The notes beneath the pieces were generated by a model that saw only the letters and a list, made by a program, of their open reading frames with translations, searched no databases and was not told the DNA's origin. A stretch of DNA of 11,835 nt from JBHJHK01 sp050330975 (GTDB lineage: Bacteria; Pseudomonadota; Gammaproteobacteria; Competibacterales; Competibacteraceae). Location: positions 1 to 11,835 of the forward strand of contig JBHJHK010000012.1 of assembly GCA_050330975.1 (NCBI GenBank), given 5' to 3'. Made by a program: the position numbers and the translations under genes. Below, piece by piece: positions 1 through 7,115 of this stretch (within the stretch, counting starts at the first letter, position 1; the number at the start of each line of letters is the position of its first letter).

Positions 1-173
1 CGGCTTGCCCATGGCCATCTACACCCGCCCCTGGCCCCTCCCAGGAGGGTGACGCCGCGGTGGAAACGCCCCGGGATTAAGGCGATTTCCCGGGAACTCT
101 CAAGGGTTATAGCAGTCCCAATGGTTGCTGAATCGCCAGCGACGGTCCATCCTCCATCCCCTTGGGTTGGGCC

Positions 174-198
174 GTTCGGTCTCCCGACCGAATCTTTT
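174..198 (+). terminator. Probable intrinsic terminator, first of a tandem pair
   Basis: The arms TTCGGTC (175-181) and GACCGAA (186-192) pair perfectly around a TCCC loop. A G-T pair (174/193) can extend the stem, and the tail TCTTTTC follows. The tail is short, so alone it would be a modest terminator. It lies directly before a second, stronger hairpin, and together they would insulate hslV from upstream transcription. Confidence 0.5.
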
Positions 199-199
199 C

Positions 200-241
200 G
201 ACCCCGGTTGCCTTTTCATTTTTAATGACCGGGGTCTTTTT
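200..241 (+). terminator. Intrinsic terminator, second of a tandem pair
   Basis: The arms GACCCCGGT (200-208) and ACCGGGGTC (228-236) form a perfect 9-bp GC-rich stem, which two wobble pairs can lengthen. The loop is about 15-19 nt and A/T-rich, and five T's (237-241) follow directly. The T tract is on the plus strand only, so it acts on rightward transcription, presumably from a gene left of the window. The long loop is slightly unusual. Confidence 0.7.
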
Positions 242-345
242 ACGAGCTCTCCCCACCCCTCTCCCGCCACGACCCTCCCTCACCCCGAGCCTCCGGGAGC
301 CAAAGGGGCCGGCAGGCCTCTAAATGCCCAACCACGGGCGACAAC

Positions 346-349
346 GGAG
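346..349 (+). promoter_or_regulatory. Ribosome binding site deciding the hslV start (TTG 357)
   Basis: GGAG at 346-349 lies 7 nt before TTG at 357, an ideal distance. An in-frame ATG at 324 has only a weak purine patch (CAGG, about 7 nt upstream). Starting at TTG gives METLHGTT, the short propeptide expected before the catalytic threonine of HslV. Starting at ATG adds 11 residues without family support. Confidence 0.6.
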
Positions 350-356
350 CAACTCC

Positions 357-899
357 TTGGAAACTCTTCACGGTACCACCATTCTAGCCGTGCGACGCGG
401 CGACCGGGTCGTCATCGGCGGCGACGGCCAAGTGAGCATGGGACCCACCGCCGTCAAGGGCAACGCCCGCAAGGTGCGGCGCCTCTTCGACGGCAAGGTC
501 ATCGCCGGTTTCGCCGGCGGCACCGCCGACGCCTTTACCCTCCTGGAGCGCTTTGAGGGCAAACTGGAAAAGCACAGCGGCAATCTCACCCGGGCGGCGG
601 TGGAACTGGCCAAGGACTGGCGCACCGACCGGATGCTGCGGCGCCTGGAGGCGTTGTTGATCGTCGCCGACGAACGCCAGATGTTCACCTTGTCGGGGAA
701 TGGGGACGTCATCGAGCCCGAGTTCGATGTGGCGGCCATCGGCTCTGGGGGCAGCTTTGCCCTGGCGGCCGCCCGGGCGTTGGTGGCCCACACCGAACTC
801 AGCGCCCGGGAGGTGGTGGTCCAGAGCTTGAAAATCGCCGCCGACATCTGCATCTATACCAATGATTCGCTGACCATCGAAGAACTTCCGGAGCGTTGA
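357..899 (+). CDS. hslV: ATP-dependent protease peptidase subunit HslV (ClpQ)
   Basis: HslV is the threonine peptidase that forms a double hexameric ring and degrades proteins unfolded by HslU in the cytoplasm. With the TTG start it is 180 residues, close to the usual 175-183. The N-terminus METLHGTT places the catalytic Thr at residue 7, exposed after loss of a six-residue propeptide. The partners equivalent to E. coli D17, K33 and S124 are D23 (in GGDGQ), K39 (in NARKVRRL) and S130 (in IGSGGSFAL). The C-terminus ICIYTNDSLTIEELPER is typical of the family. The stop codon abuts the hslU ATG, so the two are co-translated. The alternative start is ATG 324. The identification is certain; the start is likely but not proven. 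Confidence 0.97.
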   Translation: METLHGTTILAVRRGDRVVIGGDGQVSMGPTAVKGNARKVRRLFDGKVIAGFAGGTADAFTLLERFEGKLEKHSGNLTRAAVELAKDWRTDRMLRRLEALLIVADERQMFTLSGNGDVIEPEFDVAAIGSGGSFALAAARALVAHTELSAREVVVQSLKIAADICIYTNDSLTIEELPER

Positions 900-2282
900 A
901 TGGCCACGGTCGACCCCGCCGTCTCTCTCTCTCCCCCCGACGTCGTCCCAGCCGCCATGACGCCGCGGGAGATCGTCCAGGAGCTGGACAAATACATCAT
1001 TGGCCAGGCCGCTGCCAAGCGCGCCGTGGCCATCGCCCTGCGCAACCGCTGGCGCCGCGCCCAGGTGGCAGACCCCCTCAAGAGCGAGATCACCCCCAAA
1101 AACATTTTGATGATCGGTCCCACGGGGGTGGGCAAGACCGAAATTGCCCGGCGCCTGGCCAAGCTGGCCCAGGCCCCGTTTATCAAAGTGGAGGCCACCA
1201 AGTTCACCGAGGTGGGCTACGTGGGCCGGGACGTGGAGTCCATCATTCGAGACTTGGTGGAAATGGCTATCAAGATGGCCCGAGAAGCCGAGATCACAAA
1301 GGCCAGGCCCCGGGCCGAAACGGCGGCTCTAGAGCGGGTCCTCGACGCCCTGAAGCCCCGCCCTCGCTCGGAGGGCTTTGCCAACGAACCGGCCCCCAGC
1401 GACAACTCCCAACCTCGGGCCAAATTCCGCGAGCGGGTGATCCGCGGCGAACTCGACGACCGAGAAATCGAAGTGGAGGTGGCCGCCAACCCAGCGGGGG
1501 TGGAGATCCACGCCCCACCGGGAATGGAGGAGATGACCAGCCAGCTGCAGAGCATGTTTCAGAACCTGGCCCCAGGGCGCACCAAGCTCCGCAAGCTCAA
1601 GGTGAAAGAGGCCCTCAAGCGCCTCACCGACGAAGAGGCCGCCAGACTCATCAACGAAGACGACCTCAAGGCCAAGGCCCTGGAAAACGTCGAGCAAAAC
1701 GGCATCGTATTCATCGACGAGATCGACAAGGTGGCCAAGCGCAGCGAGTACGCCGGGGCCGACGTCTCCCGGGAGGGGGTCCAGCGGGACCTCTTGCCCT
1801 TGGTGGAGGGCTGCTCGGTGTCGACCAAATACGGTATGATTCGCACCGATCACGTTTTATTTATCGCCAGTGGTGCCTTTCACCTCAGCAAACCCTCGGA
1901 CCTCATCCCCGAACTCCAGGGGCGGTTGCCCATCCGGGTGGAATTGGAAGCCTTGACCACCGATGACTTCGTGCGCATCCTCAACGACACTGACCATTCC
2001 CTCACCCAACAATACCGGGCGCTGCTGGCCACCGAAGGGGTGGAATTGGTCTTTGCCCCCGAGGGCGTGCGGCGCATCGCCGAGGTGGCCTGCCAGGTCA
2101 ACGAAACCACCGAGAACATCGGTGCCCGGCGGCTGTACACGGTCATGGAGCGACTGTTGGAGTCGTTGGCCTTCAAGGCCCCCGATCAAAGGGGCCAGCA
2201 AGCGGTGGTGGATGCCGCCTACGTCGATGACTCCCTGGGGGAACTGGTCAAGGACCAAGACCTGAGCCGCTACATTCTCTGA
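900..2282 (+). CDS. hslU: ATP-dependent protease ATPase subunit HslU (ClpY)
   Basis: HslU is the AAA+ unfoldase that feeds substrates into HslV. At 460 residues it is slightly longer than E. coli HslU (443). Motifs in order: TPREIVQELDKYIIGQ (21-36), Walker A GPTGVGKT (73-80), the pore-loop motif GYVGRD (106-111), a variable intermediate (I) domain up to about 245, Walker B FIDEID (271-276), SGAFH (324-328), the sensor-2 region with IGAR (407-410), and the conserved tail LSRYIL, which in this family docks into HslV to activate it. GGAG at 890-893, inside the end of hslV, is 6 nt from ATG 900 and supports that start. ATG 957 matches the shorter E. coli N-terminus but has no ribosome binding site. 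All key residues are present. Confidence 0.97.
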   Translation: MATVDPAVSLSPPDVVPAAMTPREIVQELDKYIIGQAAAKRAVAIALRNRWRRAQVADPLKSEITPKNILMIGPTGVGKTEIARRLAKLAQAPFIKVEATKFTEVGYVGRDVESIIRDLVEMAIKMAREAEITKARPRAETAALERVLDALKPRPRSEGFANEPAPSDNSQPRAKFRERVIRGELDDREIEVEVAANPAGVEIHAPPGMEEMTSQLQSMFQNLAPGRTKLRKLKVKEALKRLTDEEAARLINEDDLKAKALENVEQNGIVFIDEIDKVAKRSEYAGADVSREGVQRDLLPLVEGCSVSTKYGMIRTDHVLFIASGAFHLSKPSDLIPELQGRLPIRVELEALTTDDFVRILNDTDHSLTQQYRALLATEGVELVFAPEGVRRIAEVACQVNETTENIGARRLYTVMERLLESLAFKAPDQRGQQAVVDAAYVDDSLGELVKDQDLSRYIL

Positions 2283-2299
2283 GCCTTGGAGCTGCCCCA

Positions 2300-2668
2300 T
2301 TGTCGACCCCCAACCCGTTGGAAATCAAACTCCACCAGACCTCCCGGGTCCTGGAAGTCAGCTTCGACGACGGCCAGACCTTCCAGCTCCCCTGTGAGTA
2401 CTTGCGAGTGTTTTCCCCCTCTGCCGACGTCAGGGGTCACGGCCCCGGCCAAGAGGTCCTCCAGGTGGGCAAAGAGGGGGTGAACATCCGCGACATCGAA
2501 CCCGTGGGTCACTACGCCGTACGGCTGGTGTTCGACGACGGCCACAGTACCGGTCTCTACACCTGGGATTACCTGTTTGAACTGGGCAGTCACTACGAGG
2601 CCAACTGGCGGGATTACCTAGAACGCCTGGCGGCGGCCGGCTATCGCCGGGCCCCCGATCCCTCGTAG
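2300..2668 (+). CDS. DUF971 domain protein (gamma-butyrobetaine hydroxylase N-terminal-like)
   Basis: This is a 122-residue cytoplasmic protein made of one DUF971 domain (PF06155). The same fold occurs at the N-terminus of gamma-butyrobetaine hydroxylase and fused to Mrp/HCF101-type iron-sulfur carriers. Family signatures are LRVFSPSADVRGHG (35-48) and GHYAVRLVFDDGHSTGLYTWD (split by a beta turn, 70-90). The biochemical role of the stand-alone protein is not established; a link to iron or Fe-S metabolism is inference from the domain fusions. Stand-alone copies commonly sit between hslU and ubiE in gammaproteobacteria, as here. The start is TTG at 2300, 17 bp after hslU, with GGAG at 2288-2291. 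No transmembrane segment or signal peptide is visible. Confidence 0.88.
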   Translation: MSTPNPLEIKLHQTSRVLEVSFDDGQTFQLPCEYLRVFSPSADVRGHGPGQEVLQVGKEGVNIRDIEPVGHYAVRLVFDDGHSTGLYTWDYLFELGSHYEANWRDYLERLAAAGYRRAPDPS

Positions 2669-2700
2669 CAAACGCCGCCCCACCCCACAACTCGCCATCC

Positions 2701-2715
2701 GTCGACTTCGTCGAC
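2701..2715 (+). repeat. Small perfect hairpin in the DUF971-ubiE gap
   Basis: GTCGAC is repeated around a 3-nt TTC spacer. Because GTCGAC is its own reverse complement, the two copies form a 6-bp stem with a tight loop. It lies 8 nt upstream of the ubiE ribosome binding site (GGAG, 2724-2727). No T-run follows, so it is not a terminator. It could affect mRNA stability or ubiE translation, or be chance. Confidence 0.35.
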
Positions 2716-2737
2716 CCACAACCGGAGACCCCAAGGT

Positions 2738-3490
2738 TTGTCCGATCCCACCGATACCACCCACTTCGGTTACCAAACGGTGACCGCCGCCGAGAAAAAC
2801 CAACGGGTCCAGGGGGTCTTTGACTCGGTGGCCCGTCGCTACGACCGGATGAACGACCTCATGTCCCTTGGGCTCCACAGGCTTTGGAAGCGCTTTGCCG
2901 TGGAATTGTGTCGGCTGCGGCCGGGACAACGGGTCTTGGACTTGGCGGGGGGCACCGGCGACCTGGCCGAGGGAATCTTTCGCGCCACCTGCGGCGACGG
3001 CCAGGTGGTACTGGCCGACCGCAACGCCGCCATGCTCAGCGCCGGCCACAACCGGCGCCTCGACGGCGGCTGGGTCGACCCCTTCGACTACGTCCAGGCC
3101 GACGCCGAGCAGCTGCCCTTCCCCAGCGGTTCATTCGACGCGGTGATCATCGGCTTTGGCCTGCGCAACGTCACCCATCCCCAGGTGGCCCTGGGGGAAA
3201 TGCAGCGGGTCCTCAAGGCCGGGGGACGGGGGGTGGTGTTGGAGTTTTCCCACCCCTACCTTTCCCCCCTCAAATCCCTCTACGACGCCTATTCCTTTGC
3301 GGTATTGCCCACCTTGGGGCGCCTGGTGGCCAATGATGGCAACAGCTATCGCTACCTGGCCGAGAGCATTCGCCGTCACCCCGACCAAGGGCAGCTGCTG
3401 GCCCTGATGGGCCAGGCGGGCTTTGAGGGCTGCGAGTGCTTTAATCTCCACGGCGGCATCGTCGCCATCCACCGCGGCTACCGACTGTAG
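2738..3490 (+). CDS. ubiE: Ubiquinone/menaquinone C-methyltransferase UbiE
   Basis: UbiE is a class I SAM-dependent methyltransferase that C-methylates the benzoquinol ring of the ubiquinone precursor and, in organisms with menaquinone, demethylmenaquinol. It has 250 residues against 251 in E. coli. Visible motifs are VFDSVARRYDRMNDLMSLG (27-45), SAM motif I VLDLAGGTGD (66-75), the following acidic loop ADRN (93-96), DAEQLPFP (122-129), GFGLRNVTH (139-147) and RVLKAGGRGVVLEFS (157-171). The C-terminal GGIVAIHRGYRL is also typical. The start is TTG at 2738, with GGAG at 2724-2727 ten nt upstream; no better in-frame start is seen. The 69-bp gap before it has no terminator, so it probably belongs to the hslVU transcript. 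Confidence 0.95.
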   Translation: MSDPTDTTHFGYQTVTAAEKNQRVQGVFDSVARRYDRMNDLMSLGLHRLWKRFAVELCRLRPGQRVLDLAGGTGDLAEGIFRATCGDGQVVLADRNAAMLSAGHNRRLDGGWVDPFDYVQADAEQLPFPSGSFDAVIIGFGLRNVTHPQVALGEMQRVLKAGGRGVVLEFSHPYLSPLKSLYDAYSFAVLPTLGRLVANDGNSYRYLAESIRRHPDQGQLLALMGQAGFEGCECFNLHGGIVAIHRGYRL

Positions 3491-3516
3491 ATGACCGGCA
3501 AAGGTCCCGTGCCATC

Positions 3517-5199
3517 ATGGCCGTGAGTTTCGCCCGCCTCAAACGGTTGTGGACCATCCACACGGTGTTGGTGCGCCACGGCCTCGACGACCTACTCCTG
3601 ACGAGCCCCGCCCTGCGCTCGTTCCCATTTCTGCGCCACCTCCTGCCGTGGAACTGGTGGCGCCGCCGAGACTTGGGTTCCCGGGGAGAGCGGGTGCGCC
3701 GGGCCCTGGAGGATTTGGGACCCATCTTTGTCAAGTTCGGCCAGATGCTCTCCACCCGCCGGGACTTGTTACCCGCCGATTTGGTGGAGGAGCTGGCCCG
3801 CCTCCAAGACCGGGTCCCCCCCTTTCCAGCCCCCATGGCCAGAGAACTCATCACCCGCGCCCTGGGCCAACCCCCCGAGGCGGCCTTTGCCGAGTTCAGC
3901 GATGTACCCATGGCCTCGGCCTCCATTGCCCAAGTCCACGCCGCCAAACTCTTCGACGGCCGTCAGGTGGTGGTGAAAGTCGTGCGCCCGGGAATCGAGC
4001 GCACCATCCGCCACGACTTGGCATTGATGTACCTCGTCGCCGACCTCATCGCCCGCTATTCCCGAGATGGGCGACGCCTCAGGCCCCGGGAAGTGGTGGC
4101 AGAGTACGAAAAGACCATCCTCGACGAGCTGGACCTGGTGCGGGAAGCCGCCACCGCCAGCCAGCTCAAACGCAACTTCGCCCCCAACCCAGAGCTTCTC
4201 TACATCCCCGAGATCCACTGGCCGTTGGTGCGCCACAACGTGTTGGTCATGGAGCGCATCTACGGCGTACCGGTGAACGCCGTCGACCAGTTAAAAGACC
4301 TGGGGGTGGACCTCAAAAAGCTGTCCCGCTCGGGGGTGGAAATCTTTTTTCTCCAGGTGCTGCGGGACAACTTCTTCCACGCCGATATGCACCCGGGCAA
4401 TATCTTTATCGACGTCACCGACCCCCTCAACCCCCGCTACATCGCCATCGACTTTGGCATCGTCGGCACCCTACGCCCCGAGGACCAGTACTACTTGGCG
4501 GAGAACTCGCTGGCGTTTTTCCGCCGGGACTACCGGCGGGTGGCGGAGCTCCACCTGGACTCCGGCTGGATTCCCCCCAACACCCGGGTGGACGAGTTGG
4601 AATCGGCCATCCGCACCGTCTGCGAGCCCATCTTCGACAAACCCCTAGGGGAGATCTCCTTCGGCCAATTGCTGTTTTCCCTGTTCCAGGTGGCCCGCCG
4701 GTTTGAGATCGAACTGCAACCCCAGCTGGTGTTGTTGCAAAAGACCTTGCTCCACATCGAGGGTCTGGGCCGGCAGTTGGACCCCGATCTCGACGTCTGG
4801 CGGACCGCCCGGCCCATTTTGGAGCGCTGGATGCGCCAGCGGGTGGGGGTGCGGCGGCTGTTGCGCCGCCTGCAAGACCAGTTGCCCCGCCTGGTGGAAG
4901 AGGGCCCCGAGATACCCACCATAGCCTTGGACGTCCTCCGCCGGGCCGACAAAGGCGAACTGCAGGTGGGTTTGATGCGCCAGGAGTCCCAATGGCTCCA
5001 GGGGGAAATTCGCCGGGCCAACCGCTATAACGTGGCCGGGGTGGCGGGGTCGGGGCTTTTGATCGCCGCCGCGGTGCTGTTGAGCGGGGCCGGCGATAGC
5101 CCCTTGATGCCGGCGGCGCTGGTCACCGCCGTGGCGGGTCTCCTGGCGGGTTTGGGGGTGGCACTGCTGGTGACGGCCTGGAATCGCAGCGGCGATTGA
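3517..5199 (+). CDS. ubiB: Ubiquinone biosynthesis protein UbiB (ADCK/ABC1-type atypical kinase)
   Basis: UbiB is a kinase-like ATPase of the ABC1/ADCK family, anchored in the inner membrane and needed for ubiquinone synthesis. It has 560 residues (E. coli 546). Diagnostic features are the KFGQ motif with RRDLLP (73-86), the alanine-rich loop ASASIAQVH (133-141) replacing a normal kinase glycine loop, the ATP-site lysine K154 in VVVKVVRPG, the catalytic-loop-like HADMHPGN (288-295), and the DFG-type IDFGIVG (311-317). Two hydrophobic helices at about 506-523 and 531-554 form the C-terminal anchor. It starts 26 bp after ubiE with only a weak AAAGG upstream; translational coupling is plausible. 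The usual middle gene ubiJ is absent. Its stop is 18 bp from the end of the convergent protease gene. Confidence 0.96.
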   Translation: MAVSFARLKRLWTIHTVLVRHGLDDLLLTSPALRSFPFLRHLLPWNWWRRRDLGSRGERVRRALEDLGPIFVKFGQMLSTRRDLLPADLVEELARLQDRVPPFPAPMARELITRALGQPPEAAFAEFSDVPMASASIAQVHAAKLFDGRQVVVKVVRPGIERTIRHDLALMYLVADLIARYSRDGRRLRPREVVAEYEKTILDELDLVREAATASQLKRNFAPNPELLYIPEIHWPLVRHNVLVMERIYGVPVNAVDQLKDLGVDLKKLSRSGVEIFFLQVLRDNFFHADMHPGNIFIDVTDPLNPRYIAIDFGIVGTLRPEDQYYLAENSLAFFRRDYRRVAELHLDSGWIPPNTRVDELESAIRTVCEPIFDKPLGEISFGQLLFSLFQVARRFEIELQPQLVLLQKTLLHIEGLGRQLDPDLDVWRTARPILERWMRQRVGVRRLLRRLQDQLPRLVEEGPEIPTIALDVLRRADKGELQVGLMRQESQWLQGEIRRANRYNVAGVAGSGLLIAAAVLLSGAGDSPLMPAALVTAVAGLLAGLGVALLVTAWNRSGD

Positions 5200-5217
5200 C
5201 GCCCCTGTTCCCGGCCT

Positions 5218-6690
5218 TTAACCGGCCGTGGCGGGCTGGGGAGCCACCTGGGTGGTGTCCACCTCCTCCTCCACCGGGTCCTCGTCGAGGGCAGGGGCAC
5301 GGCGCGGCAGTACCACGGCCGTGAGGGGGGTGGAGGGCTGGGGAGCCACCTGGGTGGTGTCCAGCTCTTCCTCCACCGGGTCCTCGTCGAGGCCAGGGGC
5401 TGGCCTCGACAGTACCAGGCCCTTGAGGAGGTTGAAGGCTTCGAACAATTGGTAGTCGGTCTCGGCCAACTGGGCGATGTCCACGGCATCGCTGATCCCT
5501 TTATCCCCGTTGTCATCCCCCTCCAGGTGGGCGGGTAAATTGGCCTCCTTGAGGGACGTCAAGGCCGGGGCGGCGGCGCGGGCCAGGGTCAGGGGCGGCA
5601 ACTCAATGTCGGGGGAGATCCCCGCCGCCTGGATGGAGCGACCCTTGGGAGTGAAGTAGCGGGCGGTGGTCAACTTGATGGCCGAACCGTCCCCCAAGGG
5701 CAAAATGGTCTGCACCGAGCCCTTGCCAAAGGTCTGCTGCCCCACCACCAGCCCTCGACGATGGTCTTGGAGGGCACCGGCGACGATCTCCGAAGCCGAG
5801 GCCGCACCGCCGTTGACCATCACCACCAGGGGGGCGCCGTCGAGGACGTCACCGGGGTTGGCGCGGAACTGTTGGGCAGCGCCGTTGCCACGCCCTTCGG
5901 TGTACACCACCACCCCCCCATCGTCCAAGAACAGGTCGGAGATTTCCACCGCGGCGTTGAGGACCCCCCCAGGGTTGTTGCGCAGATCCAGGATCAGACC
6001 GTCGAGGGGGGCATCGTTCTCCTCGGTCAGATCCATGAGAGCTTGGCGAAGGTTGGCACCGGTGCGGGACTGGAATTGACTGACCCGCACATAGCCCAAA
6101 CCCGCCTCTAGGAGCCGGCGGCGCACGCTCTTCACCCGGATGACATCCCGCACCACGGTGATGGTCAGGGGCTGGTCCTCGCCGTTGCGCATCACCGTCA
6201 GCCGCACCTCGGTATTGGGTTTGCCCCGCATGAGCTTGACGGCCTCCCCCAAGGACATGTCCTTCACCGGGGTATCGTCGAGGCGGATGATCAGATCCCC
6301 CGCCTGGATACCCGCCCGGGCGGCGGGGGTGTCGTCGATGGGGCTGATGACCTTGATAAAACCATCCTCTAGGCCCACTTCGATGCCGAGGCCGCCGAAT
6401 TCTCCGGAGGTGTTGGTTTGGAGATCGCGGAAATCGCCGATGTCCAGATAAGTAGAATGGGGGTCGAGGCTCATCAACATTCCGCGAATGGCACCGTTGA
6501 GGAGGCGGCGTTCGTCGATGGTCTCGACGTATTCTTGCTGGATGCGGTCGAGGACGTCGGTGAAGGTGCGCAACTCTTCTAGAGGCAGGGGATTTTCTAT
6601 GGCCTCATCGGCTGCGAAGAGCCCCGCGGACCAAAGCCCCAGGGTCAAACCCACAACCCAGGTCTTGGCGCGAAAATGGCAACGGTTCAT
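5218..6690 (-). CDS. Periplasmic carboxy-terminal processing protease, S41A family (CtpA-like)
   Basis: This 490-residue exported serine protease trims or degrades periplasmic proteins from their C-termini. Residues 1-26 are a signal peptide (basic start, hydrophobic core, LFA-ADE cleavage site). FGGLGIEV (98-105) opens a PDZ domain that runs to about residue 180 and includes GDLIIRLDD (131-139). The protease core has LILDLRNNPGG (232-242), the nucleophile S298 in GGAASASEI, and K323 and Q327 in FGKGSVQ, giving the Ser-Lys-Gln set of the family. Beyond the usual end near residue 425 comes an acidic tail with a tandem 34-residue repeat. GGAG 5 nt before the ATG supports the start. Orthologues often follow envC; here no envC or gpmI is upstream. 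Its targets in this organism cannot be read from sequence. Confidence 0.95.
   Translation of the reverse strand: MNRCHFRAKTWVVGLTLGLWSAGLFAADEAIENPLPLEELRTFTDVLDRIQQEYVETIDERRLLNGAIRGMLMSLDPHSTYLDIGDFRDLQTNTSGEFGGLGIEVGLEDGFIKVISPIDDTPAARAGIQAGDLIIRLDDTPVKDMSLGEAVKLMRGKPNTEVRLTVMRNGEDQPLTITVVRDVIRVKSVRRRLLEAGLGYVRVSQFQSRTGANLRQALMDLTEENDAPLDGLILDLRNNPGGVLNAAVEISDLFLDDGGVVVYTEGRGNGAAQQFRANPGDVLDGAPLVVMVNGGAASASEIVAGALQDHRRGLVVGQQTFGKGSVQTILPLGDGSAIKLTTARYFTPKGRSIQAAGISPDIELPPLTLARAAAPALTSLKEANLPAHLEGDDNGDKGISDAVDIAQLAETDYQLFEAFNLLKGLVLSRPAPGLDEDPVEEELDTTQVAPQPSTPLTAVVLPRRAPALDEDPVEEEVDTTQVAPQPATAG
5233..5436 (-). repeat. 102-bp tandem duplication in the protease C-terminal tail
   Basis: Two in-frame copies of a 102-bp unit lie at 5233-5334 and 5335-5436. 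The first 66 bp of each (5233-5298 and 5335-5400) differ at only three positions; the rest is more diverged. They encode residues 453-486 and 419-452 of the protease. Each copy carries an LDEDPVEEE(L/V)DTTQVAPQP core. The N-terminal copy includes the conserved FNLLKGLVL helix at the normal end of the family, so the duplication probably copied the original C-terminus. Confidence 0.9.
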
Positions 6691-7115
6691 TCGAACTCCA
6701 TAGATCGAGTGCGACCCGCGAGGGCGAGAGCGGAGTCGGTAGTGGGTGGGATGGGCCGTGGCCCTTCGATGGAGGGCGATACCCGCAGGAGGGGGCGTCG
6801 AGATCGCGGCAGGGAATGAGTCGCTCGGTGCAACCAGGGGTTCGCCGTTATCGATTCGCTGTCATCGATTCGCTGTCATCGAGGATGGATGGGCCACTGT
6901 GACCGTTTTAGTACTCTAACGCCAATTGACCGCGGGCGCTAGCCGTGGCATCCGGCGACCGGCGCCCCGATAACCCCCATACCGCGCTATACTACGGCGT
7001 CCCGCGGTGCCGCCCCCAGGTCGGCCCGACCACGGGGTCCCCGAGCCGCTTTGTCCCACGACATTCCCCCTCCATCCCTTACCGTTCACCGACTTCGACT
7101 GACTTTGGAAACACC
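6691..7115. other. Divergent intergenic region between the protease and rhodanese genes
   Basis: This 425-bp stretch must hold promoters for both divergent genes. It contains three tandem 14-bp repeats (6841-6882, listed separately) and an A/T-richer patch at about 6905-6930. A TATACT at 6988-6993 is a reasonable minus-10 box for the rhodanese gene, but no good minus-35 box lies 16-18 bp before it. A possible minus-35 TTGACC (6926-6931) lacks a matching minus-10. I found no convincing promoter for the protease gene. An open frame beginning at GTG 6945 runs into the rhodanese but does not look coding. Confidence 0.6.
6841..6882 (+). repeat. Three tandem 14-bp direct repeats in the divergent promoter region
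   Basis: The unit TTCGCTGTCATCGA occurs exactly at 6855-6868 and 6869-6882. A third copy with two changes, TTCGCCGTTATCGA, lies immediately before at 6841-6854. All three abut without spacers. Unit junctions create an ATCGAT-like core. The position, about 150 bp from the protease start and 230 bp from the rhodanese start, suggests a binding site for a regulator, but the protein is unknown and slippage without function is possible. Confidence 0.85.

Larger units (their letters stand above)
1..356. other. Region upstream of hslV with no recognised gene
   Basis: No protein family or RNA gene is recognisable here. One reading frame ends at a TGA at 50-52 after the residues MAIYTRPWPLPGG and could be the tail of an upstream gene, but too little is present to say. 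The stretch contains three hairpins: a 7-bp stem with a 6-nt loop (124-143, one G-T pair) and two with T-rich tails (174-198 and 200-241, listed separately). Positions 242-345 are rich in C and hold no clear sigma70 or sigma32 promoter, although the hslV promoter is expected here if the hairpins are terminators. Confidence 0.5.

Noticed and set aside
91..124. Possible heat-shock (sigma32) promoter, CTCAAG then TCCCAATG
   Set aside because: Both boxes match the consensus poorly, and two probable terminators lie between it and hslV.
1..222. Frame open from the window edge to a TAA at about 220-222
   Set aside because: It runs through both terminator-like hairpins and its translation looks non-coding; an open frame of this size is easily chance in GC-rich DNA.
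896..1966. A long plus-strand frame overlapping hslU
   Set aside because: It is a shifted reading of hslU with Gly/Arg/Pro-rich junk, and hslU motifs are complete in the other frame.
5200..5232. Possible terminator between convergent ubiB and the protease gene
   Set aside because: Only 4-bp arms (CCGG or GGCC) can pair and no T-run follows.
6945..7115. 57-residue N-terminal extension of the rhodanese from GTG 6945
   Set aside because: The extension is Pro/Arg/Ser-rich without family similarity, and ATG 7116 puts the membrane helix right at the N-terminus, as in YibN.
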